From assembly GCA_964396025.1 (NCBI GenBank), contig CAYNBT010000012.1, positions 1-26,179 on the forward strand: DNA of 26,179 bases, read 5' to 3'. This stretch comes from CAYNBT01 sp964396025 (GTDB lineage: Bacteria; Patescibacteriota; WWE3; UBA101185; UBA10185). The position numbers and the translations under genes are program-made. The notes beneath the pieces are model-generated. The model made no database searches. It had not been told where the DNA came from and worked only from the letters and a program-made list of their open reading frames with translations. Position 1 is the stretch's first letter. The number at the start of each line of letters is the position of its first letter. This document shows, piece by piece, positions 1 through 9,900 of the stretch.

Positions 1-3000
1 GCTGGAGACTGGGTGCTTGATGAAGATGGTGGCGGTACTTCCGGAGGCACAGCCACCGGAGGCGATATCATCTTGGGAGAAGGCCAAGATGCTGCCATCT
101 ATTACGACGGCACCAACTTGATTCTTGACCCAGATGTTGTTGGCACAGGCTACGTACAGATCTCGGGCTCTGCCGACGGCACAGACGAATTAGTCATAAC
201 CGCAGGAGACATTCTCCTTTCCGATGGAGACTTAGACGTTGCCGGAGGTGACTTCAACGTAGTATTGAATTCTGGAGACGGGGTCTTATTTGACGCCGAC
301 ACCTTTAATGCAACCGATGACGCACTGACCATAGATATAGGCACAATCACAGGCGGAGTCGACGCAATCTTTACTGATCTGGATGTTAACGGCAATACCG
401 GCGATGATGCAGATACATTCAGCGGGCTTAATATCTTGGCCAATAACAATGCCACAGACCAAACAACAGATGACAATATTTATGGTCTATATGTGCAAAA
501 TCTTGGGGGCTCAGCTAAAGATGGAAATGAGTATGCCATCTATCAAGCCGGCACTTCTTGGGATTATGGTTTGTACGTAGAAGACAATGTTTTGTTCAAT
601 ACTGGTCTTGATGTAAACGGAGATGTTGCAATTGCTGACACAAACGTAGCTTTCGATGGTGCTTCAACAACATTCACAACAACAGGTGCCTTTACACTCA
701 CAACAGGTGGGGCAATTCTACTGGGCGATGGTGGCGATACTGGTCAAGTAAATACCTCCGACTGGGATATCTCCACCACAGGAGATATGACCGGTATAGG
801 TGCTATAACAGCTAATGGTCAGATAGCTTTGTCAACCGGTACTACCAATCCAATCTCATTAACCAGAACTGCATCTGGACAATGGTTAGGTATGGCAGAT
901 GGCACAGATACTTTTGGCATATATAATTTTGCCGGTGATCCAAATGGTGATATTGCGGCTGATATTGGTTCTATCGCTACTGACACAACAAACGGTGCTA
1001 TATATGTAAAAACCACCGACACCGCAAATACCGGTTGGTCACAACTAACCGCAGGTGGTGGCACTCCAAACTTTGATCAGGTATATGCCGAGTCTATATC
1101 AGATGGCGAACTTACAATGGAAATTGATGACACAGGCGGACTAACTTACGATCTAACCACAACCGGAACCTTTAACATTTCTGATGCAGGAACTCCTTTT
1201 GTATCTTTTGATGACGATTCTACAATCGATGTTACATTCCCCGCTGCCGGAATGCTCACTATAGACGCAGCAGCTGCAGACAACGCAGGAACAACAGGCA
1301 TCATTGATCTAAATCTTGATGCAACATCTTCTCAACAAGCAATCAACCTTGATTCAGAAGTAATCGATGATAACGCAATAGATACCTTGACCGGCTTAAG
1401 CATAACCATGACAAACAGCGCCAACGACAGTGATGTTATCTACGGGCTGCAGGTAGCTGATCTAGGCGGAACGGCTTCTGGCGGCAACGAATATGGAATT
1501 TACCAAGCCGGAACCGCATGGGATTACGGTTTGTATATTGAAGATAATGCTTTGTTCAACACAGGATTAGATGTGAACGGTGACGTGGCTATAGCAGACA
1601 CCAACATCTCTTTAGACGGCGCTTCCACAACCTTTACACAAACAACCGGCGCTATCACACTCTCCCCTGCATCTGGCTCAAATCTAAATGTATCATTGGC
1701 CACTACCGGAGACTTTGTTGTAAATACAAATGATATATATGTTGACACAAGTGCAGGCAGAGTTGGGATCGGAGATTCAACTCCAGACGCAAAACTCAAC
1801 ATCTTAGCAACAACCGAACAACTAAGATTGGATTACGATGATAGCAACTATGCTTCTTTCACAACGGGATCAACCGGAAACTTGACTATGGATCTAACAG
1901 GCACAAACCCAGAGTTTGTCTTCTCAGATGGAATCAATCTTGATTCTTACTTAGATCTTGATTCAACCTCTGCAACTGCCTTTACATTAGGCGATGGTTC
2001 AAACACTTACTTTACCTTTGACGGCTCAACAGATGCAGGAGACACATTATTCGCAATGACCACAGCTTCAAGCGGAATCACAAGCGGAACAGCCTTCTCG
2101 CTAAATGCCGACACTATAACTACAGGAACCGCCGTAAACTTCTCACTAGATGGTCTAACAAGCGGAACCGGTGTACTTTTTGAACATGCACCAGGTGGAG
2201 CAACAACCTTAACCGGAGACCTCTTTAGAATCAATATTGGCTCTAACCTAACAGTTTCAGGTGACATCTTTACAATTGAAGATAATGGCACTGAACTATT
2301 TACCGTAAACGAAACCTTAATCACCTCTGCCCTACCCCATGAATTCACAGCAGCTGGTGACGCAAGTTTCTCCTACGATTTAATACTTTCAAATCAAACC
2401 TCCAGCAAAATCGAGGCATATGGACCTTTAACCATAGAAGCTGGTGAATCTTTTGAAAACAACGACCTTACACTACAAACATATGGAACTGGCGAGGTAA
2501 TGGTTGCAGGCGGCGGATTCTCTATAGAAACCGGAGAACTACTCAGCCTTGATAGTAATGACAGTGGCGACACCTACCTAACACACGATGCTACCAACGA
2601 TAGAATAAGACTATATGTAGATAACACCGAAATGTTCAGATTCGACACAGGTGGAAACTCTTCTAACGGAGCTGTTTCTACTTCACTTACAGACTTGGCA
2701 GAAGCATTCCCAACCGCCGATGCAACTATGACATCAGGTGACATAGTTATGATTGACACAAACAAGTCAACAGATATTCCATTAGTATCAAAGGCTACAA
2801 ATCAAAGCAGAGACTTGGTAGCAGGTATAGTCTCAACATCACCAGGATTTATTCTAGGTGGTGGATCATTTGCAAATGACTTCTGCGCAGAAGTTGTTAC
2901 AAAAGGCGTAGAGAAAATTGTTGAAGAATACGAAACGGAGTTAATCTCACAAGAAGGTGCACAACAAAGCACTACCAACGCAACTGATGTAGAATCCCCT

Positions 3001-3945
3001 TCTACTATTCTTGATGCACAAACACAAGACAAGATCGCAGCCAAAAAAGAGGCTGCCGAAAGCTGTATGGCTCAGAGCAAAGTACTAGTAGCATTGTCAG
3101 GACGCGTACCTGTTAAAGTAAGCCTAGAAAATGGCTCAATCAAAGCCGGAGATCCTTTAACAGTATCCTCTACTTCCGGAATTGCAGCCAAAGCTACCAC
3201 ATCAGGAATGATCGTTGCTAGAGCTCTGGAAGATTACACACAAAGTGACTTTGCAGCCGAGAAGAAGACAATTATGGCTATAATGCAAGTTACATGGTGG
3301 AACAACCCAAGCGAGTTATTGGCACAAAGCGCAAATACTACACCAGTGGATCTATCCAGCCTAGACTTAAGCTTCAATGCCCAAACCAACACGCTTAATG
3401 TACTAAACAACTTCAACGTAAACGGAAACACAGTACTTGCAGACACAACAGTTACTGGTGATCTAAAAGTAGGCCTTTTGACCATAAATTCACTTGATAA
3501 TTCCATAAATGTACTTGGTGCCTCTTGTTACAGTGAGGCTACAAACAGCCTGAACAATGCACAATGCGAAAACCAAGCTCTATACCTACAAGGCAACTTG
3601 GCAGGCAATGTTGACCTTTTCGGCGGCAAAATCGTAATGAAGCCAAACGGAGATATTGAGGTTCAAGGAACCGTAAATGCTACCAAGATATCTACCGAAG
3701 AATTATCAATCTCAGATGCTGAAACAATCGGAACAGCTACTATAGAAGCTGGAACAAAATCCGTGCAAGTTACCACCACAAAGGTAACCAGCAATTCTAA
3801 GATATTTGTAACAGCTACATCATTAACAAGCGGCGAAGCACTTGTAGTTACTCAAAAATCAAAAGGCAGCTTCTTTAGAGTAGAAATAGAAAATAATGCA
3901 GAGAATGACATCACATTCGACTGGTTTATAGTCAATCAAAACTAA
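1..3945 (+). CDS. Giant beta-strand-repeat surface protein (5' end outside window)
   Basis: The reading frame is open from base 1; the GTG at 13 is only an internal valine-type codon, so the true start lies upstream. The visible 1314 residues are rich in Thr, Asp, Gly, Ala and Ser with very few Lys/Arg, in short beta-strand-like repeats typical of CPR surface or adhesin proteins. Two long units (about 361-680 and 1321-1640) share the motif GLDVNGDVAIADTN. At about 2683-3280 there is a different domain with DLAEAFPTADATMTSGD, VAGIVSTSP and ALSGRVPVKVS motifs, as seen before the C-terminus of tail-fibre-like and CPR surface proteins. The last ~57 residues (3772-3945) form a small beta domain ending in a TFDWFIVN motif. 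No S74 peptidase or LPXTG anchor is seen. It is probably exported, but its signal peptide lies outside the window. Specific binding partner unknown. Confidence 0.85.
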   Translation, partial: AGDWVLDEDGGGTSGGTATGGDIILGEGQDAAIYYDGTNLILDPDVVGTGYVQISGSADGTDELVITAGDILLSDGDLDVAGGDFNVVLNSGDGVLFDADTFNATDDALTIDIGTITGGVDAIFTDLDVNGNTGDDADTFSGLNILANNNATDQTTDDNIYGLYVQNLGGSAKDGNEYAIYQAGTSWDYGLYVEDNVLFNTGLDVNGDVAIADTNVAFDGASTTFTTTGAFTLTTGGAILLGDGGDTGQVNTSDWDISTTGDMTGIGAITANGQIALSTGTTNPISLTRTASGQWLGMADGTDTFGIYNFAGDPNGDIAADIGSIATDTTNGAIYVKTTDTANTGWSQLTAGGGTPNFDQVYAESISDGELTMEIDDTGGLTYDLTTTGTFNISDAGTPFVSFDDDSTIDVTFPAAGMLTIDAAAADNAGTTGIIDLNLDATSSQQAINLDSEVIDDNAIDTLTGLSITMTNSANDSDVIYGLQVADLGGTASGGNEYGIYQAGTAWDYGLYIEDNALFNTGLDVNGDVAIADTNISLDGASTTFTQTTGAITLSPASGSNLNVSLATTGDFVVNTNDIYVDTSAGRVGIGDSTPDAKLNILATTEQLRLDYDDSNYASFTTGSTGNLTMDLTGTNPEFVFSDGINLDSYLDLDSTSATAFTLGDGSNTYFTFDGSTDAGDTLFAMTTASSGITSGTAFSLNADTITTGTAVNFSLDGLTSGTGVLFEHAPGGATTLTGDLFRINIGSNLTVSGDIFTIEDNGTELFTVNETLITSALPHEFTAAGDASFSYDLILSNQTSSKIEAYGPLTIEAGESFENNDLTLQTYGTGEVMVAGGGFSIETGELLSLDSNDSGDTYLTHDATNDRIRLYVDNTEMFRFDTGGNSSNGAVSTSLTDLAEAFPTADATMTSGDIVMIDTNKSTDIPLVSKATNQSRDLVAGIVSTSPGFILGGGSFANDFCAEVVTKGVEKIVEEYETELISQEGAQQSTTNATDVESPSTILDAQTQDKIAAKKEAAESCMAQSKVLVALSGRVPVKVSLENGSIKAGDPLTVSSTSGIAAKATTSGMIVARALEDYTQSDFAAEKKTIMAIMQVTWWNNPSELLAQSANTTPVDLSSLDLSFNAQTNTLNVLNNFNVNGNTVLADTTVTGDLKVGLLTINSLDNSINVLGASCYSEATNSLNNAQCENQALYLQGNLAGNVDLFGGKIVMKPNGDIEVQGTVNATKISTEELSISDAETIGTATIEAGTKSVQVTTTKVTSNSKIFVTATSLTSGEALVVTQKSKGSFFRVEIENNAENDITFDWFIVNQN
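361..1640 (+). repeat. Long-range internal duplication in the surface protein gene
   Basis: Two units of roughly 320 bp lie exactly 960 bp apart (for example 481 and 1441). Both contain the order YGL-LGG-NEYxIYQAG-WDYGLY-ED-LFNTGLDVNGDVAIADTN. The protein match is close to identity over about 26 residues while many codons differ at synonymous positions, so this is an old duplication kept by selection on protein rather than a recent DNA copy. Confidence 0.75.
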
Positions 3946-3996
3946 GCATTTTTATGCTAAACTTTTGAGACAATACCAGTACTAAACAGGTTTTAT

Positions 3997-6900
3997 ATGC
4001 CCAAAAGACACTTGTACAAGATCAAAAGAGTTAAAAAGAAACTGTTCCCTTTCATTTTGGGCATGATGATTATATTGGCCCCTGTGATTGTGTGGAGTAT
4101 ATACGACTCAGGCGCGGCAAACGCGGCATGGTTCGATTACAGTTGGGCCAAGCGAAAAACCATCAATATTACAAATAACGGCAGTGAACAAACAAACTAC
4201 AACATACAACTTATTATAGATACACAAACATTAATCTCATCAGGACAAATGCAGTCAGATTGTGACGATGCTCGTTTTGCCACCACAGCAGGGGTAACAC
4301 TTAGCTACTATTATGAAGCCGGCTGTAACACCACAAAAACCAGTTTTTGGGTACAAATACCAACCATTGCAGTAGGTTCTTCAACAATTTACATGTATTT
4401 TAGTAATGGCAGCGCCAATTCTGCCAGTTCATACTTAAGTCCTGTGGGAAGTCTGAATTATGGAATAGGCACCGATGGAGATATATCTTTTTCAACAGAC
4501 AAAAATATAAACACAGATAATCAGATAAGCGGCCGCTCCTGTGCAGACGGTGGAGATGCCGTGAATTATTCTGTAACGGCAAACACATCGGCAGGACAGG
4601 ATCAGGTAGTACTCTCCTCTACCCCCTCAAGCGGCTGTTTAGCAGCAGGAGATGAAGTACTGATTATTAACTTAATGGGAACATCCGGTGCAAATAGTGA
4701 TGTAGGTGAATGGGAAACCGCACGGATAGAATCTATCTCTGTTGCTACACTCACACTTGACCACAATTTAGTAAATGGATATGACGGAACTACTCAAAAG
4801 ATCATGGTTCAGAGAGTGCCAAACTATAATGATGTAACAATAACCACTGATAATACCGACTTTGTGGCCAGCGATTTTGACGGCACCAAAGGTGGGGTGA
4901 TGATGTTCAGGGCTGATGGAACTGTATCTCTTGCTGCTAACACCACAATAAATGCAAACGCCAAAGGTTATAGAGGTGGAGCTGCAGGAAGCGGAGGTGC
5001 CGTTGGTGGCACTAATGGAGAAAGCTACGATGGAACCGTTGGTAGTGGCGGGAGTAGCGCTAACGCTGGTACCAGTGGTGGAGGCGATGGTGGTGGAAAC
5101 GCTACGGCAGTACCATCAGGCGCAGTGAGAGGTGGCGGTGGAGGTGGCGGATCGTCCGGAGGTACAAGCAGTGCTAATGGCGGTGGCGGAGGTGGAGGCG
5201 GAGCCTATGGCTATGGCGGAGGTGGAGGTGGCGGAAGCTCGGACGGTACTAACAACAATGCCGGCGACGGAGGTGCAGCAGGCACAACCAGCGTAAACGG
5301 AGGTGGCGGAGGCGGAGGTGTAAGCGGAACAGGTACAGCAGGTAACGGCGGACCGGCGGGATCTGCAGGGAGCCAAGGTGGATCAAACTCAAACGGTGGT
5401 ACTGTGGGAAGTGGTACAACCAGTGCAGGTGGTGGTGGTGGTGCCAACGCTGCAGGTGGTTCAGGAGCGGGTGGAGGCGGCGGAGGTAGTTATGGCTCCT
5501 CTACTCTCACCAATATCTATCTGGGAAGTGGTGGAGGTGGCGGCGGGGATAGCGTAGTTTCCGGAACAGGTGGCGACGGAGGAGATGGCGGCGGTATCAT
5601 TTATATAGGAGCGTATACACTTACAGTATCAGGTGCTATAAGTGCAACAGGCGCCAACGGCACGCAAGCAACAGCCAACGCTGGCAGCGGTGGTTCCGGC
5701 GCAGGCGGCTCTGTATATATAAATGCTGCTGCATCAACATTGGGAAGTTCACTTGTAACTGCCGCGGGCGGCGCAGTAGTAGCTGATACCACAGACGTGG
5801 CGGGCGCGGGCGCGGGAGGGTCAGGTAGAATCTACAATTTATACTCAACTACATCAGGTACTACAAGCCCAACAGCTACATCTGGAGCAAGACCAGTATT
5901 TTCCTCAGAGGGTTCTTCAATTGAATCACAACCTACTACCCCACAGATAGCAGCATATTGGAAATTTGATGAAGGCAACGGTACTACAGCTAGTGACAAC
6001 ACAAGTACAAATGCAGATGGAACACTAGCAGGAGCTACCCTACCTACGTGGGAAGATAAAAACTCGTGTTACAAAAATCGATGTTTATTTTTTGACGGAA
6101 GTACCTCCTCAGTCACGGTAGCAGAAGATATAAATTTAGTAAGAAGTATAACCATGTGGGTAAAACCCACTGACGTATCCTCTGCAGCTTTAATTGATCT
6201 TAATGGGACAGCGCGAGTAACAGTTTCATCAGGAGTAATTTCTGCCACAGGATTTACAGATGCGACAATTTATGTCAATGGTATTGCAACAACGGCTATA
6301 GAAGCTGGAAAATGGCAACAGGTAGTAGTGACCACAGCAACAGCACTTACAGGTTCTGCTGTCGAACTGGGGAATTACTCTACTACATACTTAAAAGGTT
6401 TCATTGATGAGACAAAGATCTTTACATCCACACTTAGCGCAGATGAGGTAAAGACTCAGTACGCTGGTGGGGCTATAACAGTTGGAAACAATCGCGATGT
6501 ATTCCTGAGCAGTGGACTTGTAGGTTATTGGACATTTAATCATACAAGCGGAAATGCTAGTGACAAATCAGGGTACACTACTACATTGACCAATAACAAT
6601 ACTGCCACTTACGCTACAGCTAAATACGGCAACGGCACAGAGCTAAACGGTACAACACAATATTTTGATGCAGCAGACAATACAGCGTTATCAGTAACGG
6701 GCAGTATAGTGCTAAGTGCGTGGATTGAGCCTGATGATACAACAGGAAGCCAAGATATTGTTGGTAAATTTGATCAATCAAATGAATCATATCTGCTTGC
6801 ACTAGAAGGCGATGAAGTACGAATGTATATTGATTCCGCTTCTAACTATGCCACTACTACCGCAGCAGATATTCAAGCAAATACGAAAACTATGATCACA

Positions 6901-9900
6901 GGGGTATATGATGCGGCTACACAAACCGTGAAAATATATGTAAACGGTATCTTGAGTACTTCTAGTGTTACAGGTACTATCCCCACCTCAATTGGAGATG
7001 ATGCAGGCAAATTTTCTGTAGGCGCAGAAGACACAACAGGCACACCAGCCAACCACTTTGATGGGATTATTGACGACGTAAGAGTTTATAATAAAACATT
7101 AACTCCAGAAGAAATTACTAAACTTTTTAATACAGGACAAGGTCCGATTGCATACTACAATATGGACAACCCAACGACACTAACAACAACTGACGGCGGG
7201 TTACAATTTGATGGTAGTGCCTCATTTGTTGAATTGCCAAGTACTTTGACAGTAAAGAATCTTACTCAATACAGTGTTTCAGCATGGATTTACGCAACCA
7301 ACTTGGATAGCGCTCTTGGCACCATATATGAAGAAAAAAGAGGAGCTACAAGCACAGTTACAAGAGTAAAACTGGCAGTCAATACAGATAACAAACTGTT
7401 ATTTTCCGGCAGATCCTTAGATGCCAACAATTTAACAACGTGGGTAGACAGCAATACAACTATCAACGAGGATACTTGGTATCATGTTGTGGCAGTGTTT
7501 GACTCTGTATCAGACACACACTATTTATATATTAATGGAAGTAGTGAGAGTGCGTCGGTAGGCGCAGATCAGATTAGCAATACAGATCCCCTGGCTCCAA
7601 GTACGTTAGGAGCATTAAAGACCGATGCTACAACAGAGTCAGAATTCTTTGAAGGAAAAATCCGAGATGTAGCGGTATACAATACAGCACTGACCTCGGC
7701 ACAGGTAACAACACTTTATAGTAGTGGGGTTGATAATAACAGTGCGAACCTTTTAGCATATTTTCCGTTAGACGAGGGTACAGGACAAACTGTGACAGAT
7801 GATAAGCAATTCCTCACAGCAACTTTAGGAGATGACTCTAGCTCTGCAGGAGATGATCCAATATGGGTAACCTATACCAAAACAGGCACAATAGCAGATG
7901 TCACAGGTAACGCCAACACAGGAACATTAAACAACTACCTTACTGCATTTAGCGCCCCAGGTAAGTTTGGTAACTCACTAAATTTTAATGGATCCACACA
8001 GTATGTAGAAGTTGCGGATAGCACTACACTTTCAGTAACGGGAGACATAACTATATCTTCGTGGATTAGACCCAGAGCTAATACGGCGGCAACAGAATAT
8101 ACCATAGCGGGTAAATGGGATGCTTCTAACAAGAACTACCTGCTTGCACAATATGGGGATGAAATAAGAATGTATATAAACTCTGCCAGCAATTACGTTA
8201 CTACAGACGCGGCGAACCTCACAACAAACACATGGCATCATATAGAAGGAGTTTACAATGCAGGTGCACAAACTGTGAAAATATATGTAAACGGTGTGCA
8301 ACAATCAGTGACTACTACGGGAACAATACCAACTGCTATTTCAGACTCAACCGCAAAACTGTATGTAGGAGCACTAAACACAGACGGAACAGGTGCTGCA
8401 TCTTTGGACCTTACAGTGGCAGCGAGTTCTGATGATGCTACTTTGACCGAAGCTGCCTATAACGACACGGATACAACGATGTTAATAGGAGGTGTGTCAC
8501 CTGCACCAAATGCCAACTACGGACAAGGATTTAGGTTTAACAATGTAACCATCCCAAAGGGAGCATCTGTAACCAGTGCATATATGACATTTATGAAAAA
8601 CGGAACGGAGTGGCAAAATGTTGATTGGAGATTTACAGCGATTGATGAGGATGATACTGCAACGTTTTCGAGTGGGAGTCCTCCTGGGTCCAGACCTATC
8701 ACCTCAAGTTACATAGCAGGCGAAGACACAAACGTGTCGCATACAGCGGGAGTGGCATATTCATTCCCCACAACCTCAGGATTAAGAGCAACCCTTGGAG
8801 CTGCCATAGAAGTCGTAGTCAACAGGTCCGGGTGGGCTAGCGGCAACGATCTTGGCATAGTAAACAACAGCGATCAGGATAGTGGGGCAGCAGAAACCTA
8901 TGGGCGTGAGACGTACAGAACATACGACTACGGCACTCCTGCAACTAATGCCCCAAAACTTCACATAGACTACGAAATACTTGATAGTCAGTCAAATGCA
9001 TTTGACGGCTACATCGACGAAGTAAAGATCTACAGTTATGCCAGATCTGATACGCAAGTCATAGAAGACTTAAACGGCGATCATCCGGCAGGCGGCTCCC
9101 CTATTTCATCAAAAATTGTTCATTACAAACTAGACGAAAGACAGGGTTCCACAGCTAACAACTCCAACCCACAGCTTAGTAGTATTACAGGATCTGTCTC
9201 CGGAGCTACTTGGTTTGTGCAAAACAACTGCAAGATTGATGGTTGTCTTGATTTTGATGGAAGCGATGATGTTGTAACCGTTACTAATGCCAGCTCTATC
9301 GATTTTGACAGCGGACTTTCTAGCGCATTCACTATTGCCGCGTGGATTAATCCCGATACGGACGGAGAAAGTGATCAAGGGCAAATATTCTACAAAGGCA
9401 CAAACACATGGTGCAGAACGGACACAGAGTCTGGTGGATATTCGGACATAGAATGCAGCCTGGATCTAGCTACTACCGATGCAACAGTAAACGTATCTCA
9501 AAAACTTCCGGTAAACACTTGGTCACACTTTAGCATAGGTTATACAGATGATGCAGACGACGAAATAACCTTGTATGTTAACGGCTCAAGTGTAGGAAGC
9601 TCAACAAACGGTGTGGGAGGACCTGCAACAGGAGATACTAACAACCTCCTGATTGGAGGAACCACAACGAACAACTTTGATGGGAGTATAGACGATTTTA
9701 AAGTGTACACAACAGAACTTACTACAGCACAGATGCAGATAGATAAAAATTCAAGCGCTGCGTTTAACGCGGGTACAGGTAGCATTGAATCTGACGATCT
9801 AGCCGATGGAGCAGGCACACCCCCCTCTGGTTGGTGGAAATTTGACGATAACACCGGAACATCAAGCATAGTTGATAGCTCAGGCAACGGTTATACGGGA

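Noticed and set aside
2683..3945. Phage tail-fibre with S74 self-cleaving peptidase
   Set aside because: The domain before the C-terminus resembles ones found near S74 peptidases, but no S74 catalytic Ser-Lys region is visible and no other phage gene is in the window.
3945..3958. Small hairpin AGCAT-TTTT-ATGCT after the first surface gene
   Set aside because: The stem is only five AT-rich pairs with no following T-run; too weak to call a terminator.
5116..5447. Two overlapping antisense open frames rich in Pro/Ala/Ser/Thr
   Set aside because: They are compositional shadows of the glycine-rich tract; no start signals and no protein-like sequence.
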